Assembly: GCA_034520625.1 (NCBI GenBank)
Contig: JAXHNI010000003.1
Coordinates: 186,001 to 250,000, forward strand
Origin: JAANXG01 sp034520625
Lineage (GTDB): Bacteria > Pseudomonadota > Gammaproteobacteria > Arenicellales > JAANXG01
Reading direction: 5' to 3'
DNA: 64,000 nucleotides
Part shown: in pieces, positions 8,060 to 15,806 of the stretch
How positions within the stretch are numbered: the first letter of the stretch is position 1
Layout of the letters: the number at the start of each line of letters is the position of its first letter
The notes under the pieces: model-generated
What the model saw: only the letters and a program-made list of their open reading frames with translations
Told to the model about the DNA's origin: nothing
Databases searched by the model: none
Position numbers and translations under genes: made by a program

Positions 8060-9979
8060 ATGTCCATCGAAGTAACGTTCCCGGACGGGTCCAGCCGGTC
8101 CTTTGACGCTCCTCCCACGGGGCTGGCTCTGGCCGAGGGAATCAGCAGGTCACTGGCGAAGAATGCCGTCGCGATCCGTGTCAACGGGGAGCTTCGGGAC
8201 CTGACCCGGCCCATCGACACGGATGCCGGCATCGAGATCGTCACCCGTGATTCGCCGGACGGCCTGGACCTGCTGCGCCATGATGCCGCCCACGTCCTGG
8301 CGGAAGCCGCCAAGGAGCTGTTTCCGGATGTTCAGGTCACGATCGGGCCTTCCATCGAGAATGGGTTTTACTACGATTTTGCCCGGGGGGAGCCGTTCAC
8401 CCCGGAAGACCTGGAGCGGCTGGAGGCGCGCATGCGCGAGATCGTCGACCGGGACGAGGCGGTGGAGAGGGAGGTCTGGGACCGCCAGGAGGCCATCGAC
8501 TACTTCCGGGGCATCGGCGAGGAGTACAAGGCGCAGATCATCGAAGACATCCCGGAGGGCGAGGCAGTCACCGTATACCGGCAGGGCGAATTCGCGGATC
8601 TGTGCCGGGGACCGCACCTGCCGTCGACGGGCCGCCTGGGCAAGGCGTTCCGCCTTACCAAGCTGGCGGGCGCCTACTGGCGAGGCGATTCCAGAAACGA
8701 GATGCTGCAGCGGGTTTACGGCACAGCCTGGTCGAACGACAAGGCCCTGGCGGCCTACCTGAAGCAGCTTGAGGAGGCGGAAAAACGCGACCACAGGCGG
8801 TTGGGCAGGCAACTCGACCTGTTTCACTTCCAGGAAGAGGCACCCGGGTCGGTATTCTGGCATCCCAAGGGCTGGAGCATCGTGCAGACTCTGGTGCGCT
8901 ACATGCGCGCCAAGGTTCTGGAGGCCGGGTACGAGGAGGTCAATACGCCGGACATGATGGACCGCAGCCTCTGGGAAGCGTCCGGACACTGGGAGGCATT
9001 CGGCGAAAACATGTTCACCACGGACACGGACCAGGACAGGACCCTGGCCATGAAGCCCATGAACTGTCCCGGCGCTGTGCAGATATTCAACAATCGCCTG
9101 CGCAGCTACCGTGAGCTGCCGCTCCGGCTGGCGGAATTCGGCAAGGTGCACCGCTTCGAGCCGTCCGGGGCCCTGCTGGGGCTGATGCGGGTGCGCTCGT
9201 TCATCCAGGATGACGGCCATATTTTCTGCAGCGAAGACCAGATCACGGAAGAGAGCAAGCTGTTCTGCCGGCTGGTTCAGGACGTTTACCGCGACCTGGG
9301 TTTCGAGGACATGCACATCAAGTTCGCCGACCGCCCCACAGTTCGCGTTGGCGAGGACCGCGTCTGGGATACGGCCGAGAAGGCCCTGGAGGAGGCGGCC
9401 ATCGCCACGGGTCTGGACTACACGCTTAATCCCGGGGAGGGCGCTTTCTACGGTCCCAAGCTCGAGTTCGTTCTGCGGGATGCCATTGGCCGGGACTGGC
9501 AGTGCGGAACCCTGCAGGTGGATCTGAACCTGCCCCACCGGTTGGGCGCGTACTACATCGGAGAGGACGGCGACAAGCACGTGCCGGTGCTGCTGCACCG
9601 TGCGGCGTTGGGATCCTTCGAGCGTTTCCTCGGTATACTGCTGGAACACCACGCGGGGGCGCTGCCTCTCTGGCTGGCGCCGGTGCAGGCGATGGTGGCG
9701 ACTATCGTATCCGATGCGGACGCGTATGCGTTGGAACTGGCGGACGCGCTGCGCCGGAAGGGCGTGCGGGTCGATACGGACCTCCGGAATGAGAAGATCT
9801 CGTACAAAGTCCGGGAGCACAGCGAAATGAAGATTCCCATGATCCTGGTCCTCGGACGCCGGGAAGCCGAGGAGCGTACCGTCACCGTGCGCCGGTTCGG
9901 CACGAAGGAGCAGGAAAACCTCCCCTTCGACGACGTCGTGGCGTGCCTGGCCGGCCATACGGGGGCGTCGCCGGCGTGA
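8060..9979 (+). CDS. thrS: Threonyl-tRNA synthetase
   Basis: This class II synthetase has the standard length of 639 residues. It begins with a TGS domain (residues 1-62), followed by the editing domain with HDAAHVLAEAAK and the CRGPHLP segment. The catalytic core has the zinc ligand in KPMNCPGAV, motif 2 with FEPSGALLGLMRVRSF and QDDGHIFC, and motif 3 with HRAALGSFERFLG. The anticodon-binding domain closes the protein. The ATG at 8060 is preceded by AAGAGAATC. In many gammaproteobacteria thrS is followed by infC-rpmI-rplT; here the next gene is an M23 peptidase only seven bases downstream. Confidence 0.96.
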   Translation: MSIEVTFPDGSSRSFDAPPTGLALAEGISRSLAKNAVAIRVNGELRDLTRPIDTDAGIEIVTRDSPDGLDLLRHDAAHVLAEAAKELFPDVQVTIGPSIENGFYYDFARGEPFTPEDLERLEARMREIVDRDEAVEREVWDRQEAIDYFRGIGEEYKAQIIEDIPEGEAVTVYRQGEFADLCRGPHLPSTGRLGKAFRLTKLAGAYWRGDSRNEMLQRVYGTAWSNDKALAAYLKQLEEAEKRDHRRLGRQLDLFHFQEEAPGSVFWHPKGWSIVQTLVRYMRAKVLEAGYEEVNTPDMMDRSLWEASGHWEAFGENMFTTDTDQDRTLAMKPMNCPGAVQIFNNRLRSYRELPLRLAEFGKVHRFEPSGALLGLMRVRSFIQDDGHIFCSEDQITEESKLFCRLVQDVYRDLGFEDMHIKFADRPTVRVGEDRVWDTAEKALEEAAIATGLDYTLNPGEGAFYGPKLEFVLRDAIGRDWQCGTLQVDLNLPHRLGAYYIGEDGDKHVPVLLHRAALGSFERFLGILLEHHAGALPLWLAPVQAMVATIVSDADAYALELADALRRKGVRVDTDLRNEKISYKVREHSEMKIPMILVLGRREAEERTVTVRRFGTKEQENLPFDDVVACLAGHTGASPA

Positions 9980-9986
9980 CGGGACC

Positions 9987-10790
9987 ATGAAGCCGGTCGG
10001 GGTGGTACTGGCCGGGCTGCTCTGGGCGGCAACCGCGGTGGCCGGCAACCTGGAGCTCTCCGGGGCGATCGAGCAGGGTGGCATGATGATCGGACGGGTC
10101 CCCGCCGGATCGGAAGTCCGCCTCGACGGTGAGACGCTGCGGGTATCCCCCGACGGTGTGTTCGTCGCTGGATTCGACCGCGACGCCGACCCGGAGGCGA
10201 ATCTCGCGGTGGTGTTGCCGGATGGCGGTGTCGAGCACCGGACCCTGTCGGTGACGCAGCGCGACTATCAAATCCAACGCATCGACGGCCTGCCGCCGTC
10301 CCAGGTCACGCCGGATGAGGAAGCGTTGAAGCGGATACGCCGGGAACAGGCACTCATCGACCGGGCCCGCGCCATCGACGCACCCCGGACTGATTTCCTG
10401 GCGGGTTTCGTCCGCCCGGTGGACGGCGCGCGCATTTCCGGTGTGTTCGGCAGCCAGCGGATACTGAACGGCGAGCCAAGACGGCCGCACTACGGTGTGG
10501 ACTACGCCGCGCCCGCGGGCACCCCGGTCAAGGCACCGGCTCCCGGCACAGTGACCCTGGTGCATGGGGATATGTTTTTCTCCGGCGGTACGATCATCCT
10601 GGATCATGGCCACGGCATCAGCTCGGTGTTCATACACCTGAGCCGGATCGACGTCCGGGAGGGCGACCGGATTGCCCGCGGCGACGTGATCGGGGCGGTG
10701 GGAGCGACCGGGCGGGCGACGGGGCCCCACCTGCATTGGGGCATGAACTGGTTTGGCACCAGGCTCGACCCGCAGCTGTTGCTGGATTAA
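9987..10790 (+). CDS. M23-family zinc metallopeptidase, secreted
   Basis: The 267-residue product starts with a signal peptide (VVLAGLLWAATAVAG). After an N-terminal beta-type domain and a short charged helix comes an M23 (LytM) domain. HYGVDYAAPAGTPV carries the first His and Asp zinc ligands and GPHLHWGM the HxH motif, so the site looks complete and active. Such enzymes cut peptide bridges in peptidoglycan in the periplasm. The gene starts seven bases after thrS and is probably cotranscribed with it. It is followed by a palindromic repeat region. Confidence 0.9.
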   Translation: MKPVGVVLAGLLWAATAVAGNLELSGAIEQGGMMIGRVPAGSEVRLDGETLRVSPDGVFVAGFDRDADPEANLAVVLPDGGVEHRTLSVTQRDYQIQRIDGLPPSQVTPDEEALKRIRREQALIDRARAIDAPRTDFLAGFVRPVDGARISGVFGSQRILNGEPRRPHYGVDYAAPAGTPVKAPAPGTVTLVHGDMFFSGGTIILDHGHGISSVFIHLSRIDVREGDRIARGDVIGAVGATGRATGPHLHWGMNWFGTRLDPQLLLD

Positions 10791-10866
10791 CGTCGCGGCG
10801 GCGATGGTGCTGCCACTTCTACCGGGACCGGGTCGAGCCCGGTTTGAGAGCCAGTGTTTGGCTATG

Positions 10867-11018
10867 GGCCGGTGCCGGGGGCCGTTTCCCAGGGCCGCTG
10901 TGAGGAGCGGCACAGGGAAGTGCCGTTTGCGGACCGAAGGATGGAATACGTCCCTGTACGCTCTCGCTCAAACATCCCTGTTTTCGAGAGCCCTGGGAGA
11001 CGGCCCCCGGCACCGGCC
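10867..11018. repeat. Palindromic interspersed repeat, family A, copy 1 (with insertion)
   Basis: Arms at 10867-10894 and 10991-11018 are inverted copies beginning GGCCGGTGCCGGGGGCCG. The core contains TACGCTCTCGCTCAAACATC as in the other two copies near 19.1 and 29.3 kb, plus about 40 extra bases near 10902-10945 that they lack. The left flank CCCGGTTTGAGAGCC resembles the left flank of copy 3. Its translated short ORFs are not genes. It lies between the M23 and FKBP genes. Confidence 0.85.
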
Positions 11019-11140
11019 ACCCGGTCATTTGTGTGGCTCCACATGCTAGCCCGCCCCCGGTACGTCGGCGGTGAGCCTCCGCCGTGCTAGACTCCGGACA
11101 CTTTCCCCATTGAATCCCACAATCCCGGAGAATGGTTCCC

Positions 11141-11812
11141 ATGTATTTTCGTATTGCAATTCTGTGCGCCGCCATACTCGCACTCAGCCCCGCGTCGCAC
11201 GCCCAGGAGCTGGAATCCCAGAAGGAAAAATTCAGTTATACCATGGGCTACCAGATGGGCCTGTCGCTGCAGCGGCCCGGCATGGACCTGGACCAGGAGA
11301 TCCTCATGCAGGCGCTGCGCGACGCGCTGGGCGGGGCTGACCCGAAACTGAGCCGCAACGAGATGGACGCTGCGATCGCCGCACAGCGCGCCAAGCTGGA
11401 AGGTGACAGGGAAGAAGAGGCAGGCGATAACCTCGCGCGCGGCGAGGCGTTCCTCGCCGAGAACGGGGAGCGCGACGCGGTGACGGAGACCGAAAGCGGT
11501 CTGCAATACGAAGTTCTCAGCGAGGGCGACGGCGAGCAGCCCGGCGCGTCCGATACGGTGGTCGTGCACTACGAGGGATCGCTGTTGGACGGCTCTGTTT
11601 TCGACAGCTCTTACGACCGGGGCAACCCGGCCACATTGCCCCTGAACGGCGTGATCAAGGGCTGGCAGGAAGGACTGCAGCTCATGAGCGTGGGGGCCAA
11701 ATACAAGTTTTTCATTCCCGCGGCACTTGCATACGGAGAAACCGGGGCGGGACAGCGAATCGGGCCCAACGAGGCGCTGATTTTCGAGGTGGAGCTGCTC
11801 GAGGTTAAGTAG
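11141..11812 (+). CDS. FKBP-type peptidyl-prolyl isomerase, exported (FkpA/Mip-like)
   Basis: The product of about 223 residues has a signal peptide ending SHA-QE, an N-terminal helical dimerisation part (FSYTMGYQMGLSLQ, then a long charged helix), and a C-terminal FKBP domain. The FKBP domain shows VVVHYEGSLLDGSVFDSSY, GVIKGWQEGLQLMSVGAKY and AYGETGAGQRIGPN, the usual binding-pocket residues. This arrangement matches FkpA and Mip, which help fold periplasmic and outer-membrane proteins. I prefer the ATG at 11141 to that at 11132 because GGAG at 11127-11130 is too close to the first. Confidence 0.92.
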   Translation: MYFRIAILCAAILALSPASHAQELESQKEKFSYTMGYQMGLSLQRPGMDLDQEILMQALRDALGGADPKLSRNEMDAAIAAQRAKLEGDREEEAGDNLARGEAFLAENGERDAVTETESGLQYEVLSEGDGEQPGASDTVVVHYEGSLLDGSVFDSSYDRGNPATLPLNGVIKGWQEGLQLMSVGAKYKFFIPAALAYGETGAGQRIGPNEALIFEVELLEVK

Positions 11813-11960
11813 ACGAGCGGTTGAGCCGACGAAATGAAGCGATTTCACGACGGGGGGCGGGTCGGAACGGCTCATTGACCCGGCATATCCGACTACACTG
11901 ATATTCAGACAGGACATGTCGTGGAAGCTCAAGGGAATCAAGCATCAGAGTTACCCCGGA

Positions 11961-12599
11961 ATGCAACCGATTCTAGTCATACTGTTCACGTTACTGCTTT
12001 TTGGCGCCCTTGCTGCCTGGTACATGCAGGTCTATCGCAGGCACCCCCCGATGCGGGACGATGAACCGTCTTACCTGAAGCGTGAATCGCTGTTGCTCGA
12101 GCATGAGCAGCGGTATTTCACGACGCTGAACCAGGTGGTCGGAAGCCACGCCCGGGTATTTCCCAAAGTCCGTCTGTCGGACTTCATTCAGCCCCACGGT
12201 GTGAACCCGGAACAGCGCGCCCACTGGATGCGCGTGCAGCGCCGCTGTGTGGATTTCCTGCTGTGTAGTCCGAACAATCTGTCGCCGGTTCTCGCCATTG
12301 ACCTGGACACCCGGGTCAAGAAGCGCAGGCGGGACGCATCGCCTGGCGGTGACGTGCTGGACAAGGCCCTGAAGGCGGCGAACATCCCCTTGTTGAGGGT
12401 CCGTGCCACCCGGGAATACGATCCCTACGAGGTTCTGCACCAGATCCGGCTGGCGCTGGCGTCGTCACAGGAACCCGTCCAGGAATGGTTCGCGGAGCGC
12501 GTCGAGCCCAAGGAAACCTGGCGGCAGTTTCTGGAGGATCAACTGCCCACGCTGCACCGCTGGACGTCGGATCTGCGGGGAGTGCTGCGCCGCGCCTGA
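11961..12599 (+). CDS. DUF2726 domain protein, membrane-anchored
   Basis: The product begins with a single hydrophobic helix (PILVILFTLLLFGALAAWYM) and continues into a cytoplasmic domain with the DUF2726 pattern: SLLLEHEQRYFTTLNQVV, VFPKVRLSDFIQP, RCVDFLLCSPNNLSPVLAIDLD and IPLLRVRATREYDP. That domain resembles a nuclease-like fold in which a cysteine-rich or acidic strand pair follows the helix, but its activity is unknown. The start is uncertain: the ATG at 11961 puts the membrane helix at the very N-terminus, while an in-frame ATG at 11916 would add 15 residues and has a weak AGGA close by. Confidence 0.8.
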   Translation: MQPILVILFTLLLFGALAAWYMQVYRRHPPMRDDEPSYLKRESLLLEHEQRYFTTLNQVVGSHARVFPKVRLSDFIQPHGVNPEQRAHWMRVQRRCVDFLLCSPNNLSPVLAIDLDTRVKKRRRDASPGGDVLDKALKAANIPLLRVRATREYDPYEVLHQIRLALASSQEPVQEWFAERVEPKETWRQFLEDQLPTLHRWTSDLRGVLRRA

Positions 12600-12652
12600 C
12601 TGCGGGGCGGGGTACCATCCGCCACACGGTCGCGGCGGCGGGTGAATGCCTG

Positions 12653-13306
12653 TCAGGTCATCGCGGCGAGTATCCGCTGCTTCACGTCTTCGACGTCGCC
12701 GATGCCGTCGACCCTGACGTATGCCGGCGCGCCGGGGTCGTCCGTGCCTCCCCACCGCGTATAGTATTCGATCAGGGGTGCGGTCTGCTCGTGGTAGACC
12801 TCCAGCCGCTTTTGAACGGTTGCCTCCTTGTCGTCGTCCCGCTGAACCAGCGGTTCGCCGGTGACGTCGTCCTTGCCTTCCTCGTTCGGCGGATTGAACT
12901 CCACGTGGTAGGTCCGGCCCGACGCCGGGTGCACCCGGCGGCCGCTCATGCGCTTGATGATCTCCTCATCAGGCACGGCTATTTCCACCACATAGTCGAC
13001 GCCGATCCCTTCCTTTCTCATGGCGTCTGCCTGGGCGATGGTCCTCGGAAAACCATCGAACAGATAACCGTTGCTGCAGTCGGGCTCCTGGAGCCGTTCC
13101 TTGATGAGCCCCATGATGATGTCATCGGACACGAGCCCCCCGGCGTCCATGACCTTCTTGGCCTCGCGGCCCAGCGGTGTGTCCGCTTTCACGGCGGCGC
13201 GCAGCATGTCGCCCGTAGAGATCTGCGGTATGTTGAAATGCTCCGTCAGAAAACCCGCCTGGGTTCCCTTGCCGGCGCCCGGTCCACCCAATAAGATCAA
13301 TCGCAT
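12653..13306 (-). CDS. adk: Adenylate kinase
   Basis: Adenylate kinase interconverts ATP, AMP and ADP. The 217-residue product starts with the P-loop LGGPGAGKGTQAG, then the AMP-binding ISTGDMLRAAV, GYLFDGFPRT and the long LID segment RRVHPASGRTYHVEFNPP, so it is the long bacterial form without zinc cysteines. The stop region converges with the DUF2726 gene after a gap of about 50 bases. It is a single-gene unit here as far as can be seen. Confidence 0.96.
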   Translation of the reverse strand: MRLILLGGPGAGKGTQAGFLTEHFNIPQISTGDMLRAAVKADTPLGREAKKVMDAGGLVSDDIIMGLIKERLQEPDCSNGYLFDGFPRTIAQADAMRKEGIGVDYVVEIAVPDEEIIKRMSGRRVHPASGRTYHVEFNPPNEEGKDDVTGEPLVQRDDDKEATVQKRLEVYHEQTAPLIEYYTRWGGTDDPGAPAYVRVDGIGDVEDVKQRILAAMT

Positions 13307-13430
13307 TTCGGCATTTTTCTCCGGTTCCGGTTGTCGGTCCGCGGTACACGGACAAGCAGTTGTTTTAACTGGCTCCGGACTCTACCATAGAGTCATTCCC
13401 GCCACCGTTTACCGCGTTCACACTACCAGC

Positions 13431-13585
13431 ACTCTTTCAAGCTGATATTGCCGTGTTCAGAGCCTCCCAAATCCGTCAATGCAAGGTGCAGTCCGCAGGC
13501 AATAGCGTGCTATTTCAAGGGTGCGCAACAAAGCAGATTGGCCCTTGTCGCCTCGCTGAATACGGCGATATCAGCTTGAAAGAGT
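13431..13585. repeat. 155-bp element with 30-bp inverted ends (MITE-like)
   Basis: Bases 13431-13460 (starting ACTCTTTCAAGCTGATATTG) and 13556-13585 are inverted copies that differ at two of 30 positions. The 95-bp interior has no ORF. The element fills most of the gap between divergent adk and the aspartic-protease gene and ends 23 bases before the latter's start, so it lies where that gene's promoter should be. I found no clear target duplication; a second copy is not evident in the window. Confidence 0.7.
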
Positions 13586-13608
13586 ACTAGACTCCAGAGA
13601 ACATTGCC

Positions 13609-14115
13609 ATGTCCGGCACCGGCAAATTGATGATCTTCGCCGCATGGCTCGGTGCGGCGCTGCTTCTGACCTGGCTTTTTGCCGGCGAACTCGACCGGCG
13701 CGCGAATCCCAATCAGACCATTGAAACGGCGCGCACGGACGAGGGCGTCGAAGTCAAGCTGACCCGCAACACCATGGGCCACTATGTCGCCACGGGCAGG
13801 ATCAACGGTCGGGAGGTGCGGTTCTTTCTGGACACCGGCGCCACGCACGTCGCATTGAGCCGATCGCTGGCCCGGGCCCTGGAGCTGGAAGAGGGGCCGC
13901 CGACCCGGACGCGAACCGCTAACGGCACCATCACCACGTATCGGACCATGCTGGATCGCGTCGAGCTCGGCGGCATCCGGCTTCAGGATGTCACAGCCAG
14001 CATCAATCCGCGCATGGCCGGCGACGAGGTGCTGCTCGGCATGTCCTTCCTCAAGAACCTCGACCTGATCCAGCGCGGCGACCAGCTCCTGCTGCGGCAG
14101 ACGGGAGATATTTGA
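13609..14115 (+). CDS. Retropepsin-like aspartic protease (clan AA, TIGR02281-type)
   Basis: The 168-residue product has one N-terminal membrane helix (LMIFAAWLGAALLLTWLFAG), a short linker, and a retropepsin-like domain. The catalytic motif is FFLDTGATHVALS and the flap-like and C-terminal segments are TITTYRTMLDRVELGGI and DEVLLGMSFLKNLD. Proteins of this family work as dimers, since each gives one catalytic Asp. It probably sits in the inner membrane with the protease domain in the periplasm. Its substrate is not known. The upstream sequence is the inverted-end element. Confidence 0.88.
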   Translation: MSGTGKLMIFAAWLGAALLLTWLFAGELDRRANPNQTIETARTDEGVEVKLTRNTMGHYVATGRINGREVRFFLDTGATHVALSRSLARALELEEGPPTRTRTANGTITTYRTMLDRVELGGIRLQDVTASINPRMAGDEVLLGMSFLKNLDLIQRGDQLLLRQTGDI

Positions 14116-14297
14116 CGTCGGTGCCCCGGCACCGGCCTCATTCTCCGGCCCGATTGATGTGTCAAGCGTCAAGCCTCACCCCCACCTGGCCCATTCCTCC
14201 CGGCGTTCAGGCTTCATTCAGATTCGGTTCAGGAGGCATTAACTCATCACACACTATCCTGTGCCTCGATAACAACGTTGCTCGAGGAGCAGAATCC

Positions 14298-14840
14298 ATG
14301 AACAAGTCGCTTCCAGGTATCGCGGTCATGGCGGTCGCGGTGTTTGCGTCGGGTGCCGCCGTAGCGGAGGGCCGGTTCCGTTCGGATGCCTACTACGGCC
14401 ATGCCCGCGTGGTCCATGTCGACCCCATCACGGAGATCGTGCGGGTGGATGATCCGCGGGAAATATGCTGGACTGAAAGCGTGACCCACCGCAGTCCCCG
14501 GCGCCCCGCCAGCGCCACCCCCGAGATCGTCGGCGGCATCATCGGCGGTGTCGTGGGCAACCAGTTCGGTTCCGGGCGGGGCAAGGGCGTGGCGACGGTG
14601 GCCGGTGCCCTGTTGGGCGGGTCTATTGCCCACGATTACAAGAAGCGCCGCGCCTACGGCCATGACGTCTATACCGAGCCTGTTGAAAGATGCGAGATCC
14701 GGCACGACTATTATGAGGAAGAACGCGTCGTCGGGTATGATGTGCAGTACCGGTACAACGGCAGGATCTATCATACCCGGATGGACCGGGATCCCGGCCC
14801 CCGCGTGCGGGTCCGGGTGAATGTTGCGGTGGTGGAGTAA
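14298..14840 (+). CDS. Glycine-zipper envelope protein
   Basis: The 180-residue product has a signal peptide (AVMAVAVFASGAAVAEG) and then a glycine-zipper (2TM) segment EIVGGIIGGVVGNQFGSG and VAGALLGGSIAHDY, of the kind seen in SlyB/OsmB-like outer-membrane proteins. The C-terminal part is rich in Arg and Tyr (ERVVGYDVQYRYNGRIY). GAGGAG lies eight bases before the ATG at 14298, which sets the start. It is likely an outer-membrane or periplasmic structural protein. No lipobox cysteine is visible. Confidence 0.85.
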   Translation: MNKSLPGIAVMAVAVFASGAAVAEGRFRSDAYYGHARVVHVDPITEIVRVDDPREICWTESVTHRSPRRPASATPEIVGGIIGGVVGNQFGSGRGKGVATVAGALLGGSIAHDYKKRRAYGHDVYTEPVERCEIRHDYYEEERVVGYDVQYRYNGRIYHTRMDRDPGPRVRVRVNVAVVE

Positions 14841-14894
14841 GGGGGCCCGGCACCGGAGCGAGCAAACCTTGCGGCGTTGCCTCTGATTGAAATA

Positions 14895-15128
14895 ATGCGA
14901 TTGATTATATGTCTATGTCTGATCCTATCCCTGGGCCTGCCGGTGAACGCGGCGGCCCAGCAGGGTGGTATCACTCTCGATCAGGCGGTCAAGCGCATCA
15001 AGGCGGACCGTGACGTCAAGGTCCTCTCGGCGGAGCGAACGACCCGCAATGGCAACCCGGTGTATCGAATAAAGGTTCTGACCGAAAGCGGGCGGGTCAA
15101 GTACATCTGGGTGGACGCCGGGGGGTAG
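14895..15128 (+). CDS. Small exported PepSY-type protein
   Basis: This protein of about 77 residues has a signal peptide (LIICLCLILSLGLPVNAAAQ) and a short domain (ITLDQAVKRIKADRDVKVLSAE, then YRIKVLTESGRVKYIWVDA) with the pattern of PepSY domains. PepSY proteins of this size are commonly encoded just upstream of PhoPQ-like systems, as here, where the response-regulator gene starts six bases later. It could modulate the sensor kinase in the periplasm; that is inference from position. An in-frame TTG at 14877 is an alternative start. Confidence 0.8.
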   Translation: MRLIICLCLILSLGLPVNAAAQQGGITLDQAVKRIKADRDVKVLSAERTTRNGNPVYRIKVLTESGRVKYIWVDAGG

Positions 15129-15134
15129 GACTCA

Positions 15135-15806
15135 ATGCGTGTTCTGGTGGTGGAAGACGAGGACACCCTCCGGGAACAGATCGGCGCCCGGCTGCGGGAG
15201 GAAGGCTTCGCCGTGGATCTGGCGGGAGACGGCGTGGACGGCGCCTTCATGGCCGGGGAGTACCCGGTTGACCTGGCGGTGATCGATCTCGGCCTGCCCG
15301 GCATCGACGGTCTCGAGGTGATCGCGAAAGCCCGGTCGCAGAGCAGGTCCTACCCGATACTCATCCTGACCGCGCGCAACCGGTGGCAGCAGAAGGTCGA
15401 AGGCCTGGAGGCCGGTGCGGACGACTACCTGACCAAGCCGTTTCACATGGAAGAGTTGCTGGCCCGGGTCCGCGCCCTGTTGAGACGCTCCAAGGGCCTG
15501 GCACAGTCGACCATCGAGCTCGGTCCCATTACCCTGGATACGACGCGGCAATCGGTGCAGGTGAACGAAAGCTTCGTGGACCTCACCGGCTACGAGTACC
15601 GGCTCATCGAGTATCTGATGCTGCATCCGAACAAGGTCGTGTCCAAGTCGGAGCTTGCCGAGCACGTCTACGAGGAGGACGCGGACCGCGACAGCAACGT
15701 CATTGAAGTGTTCATTGGCCGCCTGAGGAAAAAGCTCGACCCGGACAGCCGCATCAATCCGATCGAAACGCTGCGGGGTCGAGGTTACCGGTTAAACGTC
15801 TCGTGA
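15135..15806 (+). CDS. OmpR-family response regulator (PhoP-like)
   Basis: The 223-residue product has a receiver domain with VEDED acidic pocket, phospho-acceptor Asp51 in AVIDLGLPG and Lys in DDYLTKPFH, then an OmpR-type winged helix (LTGYEYRLIEYLMLHPNKVV, VFIGRLRKKLD, TLRGRGYRL). The sequence pattern is closest to PhoP, which answers to low magnesium and antimicrobial peptides in enterics. Its GTGA overlaps the kinase gene start, so both are coupled, and the PepSY gene probably belongs to the same operon. Confidence 0.92.
   Translation: MRVLVVEDEDTLREQIGARLREEGFAVDLAGDGVDGAFMAGEYPVDLAVIDLGLPGIDGLEVIAKARSQSRSYPILILTARNRWQQKVEGLEAGADDYLTKPFHMEELLARVRALLRRSKGLAQSTIELGPITLDTTRQSVQVNESFVDLTGYEYRLIEYLMLHPNKVVSKSELAEHVYEEDADRDSNVIEVFIGRLRKKLDPDSRINPIETLRGRGYRLNVS

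Noticed and set aside
8060..9979. A leader operator for ThrS autoregulation
   Set aside because: The 148 bases between pyrC and thrS show no tRNA-like pair of hairpins that I can recognise.
10819..11090. Several short ORFs over the palindromic repeat, also seen near 19.1 and 29.3 kb
   Set aside because: Their similarity comes from the repeat itself, not from selection on protein; none has a ribosome-binding site.
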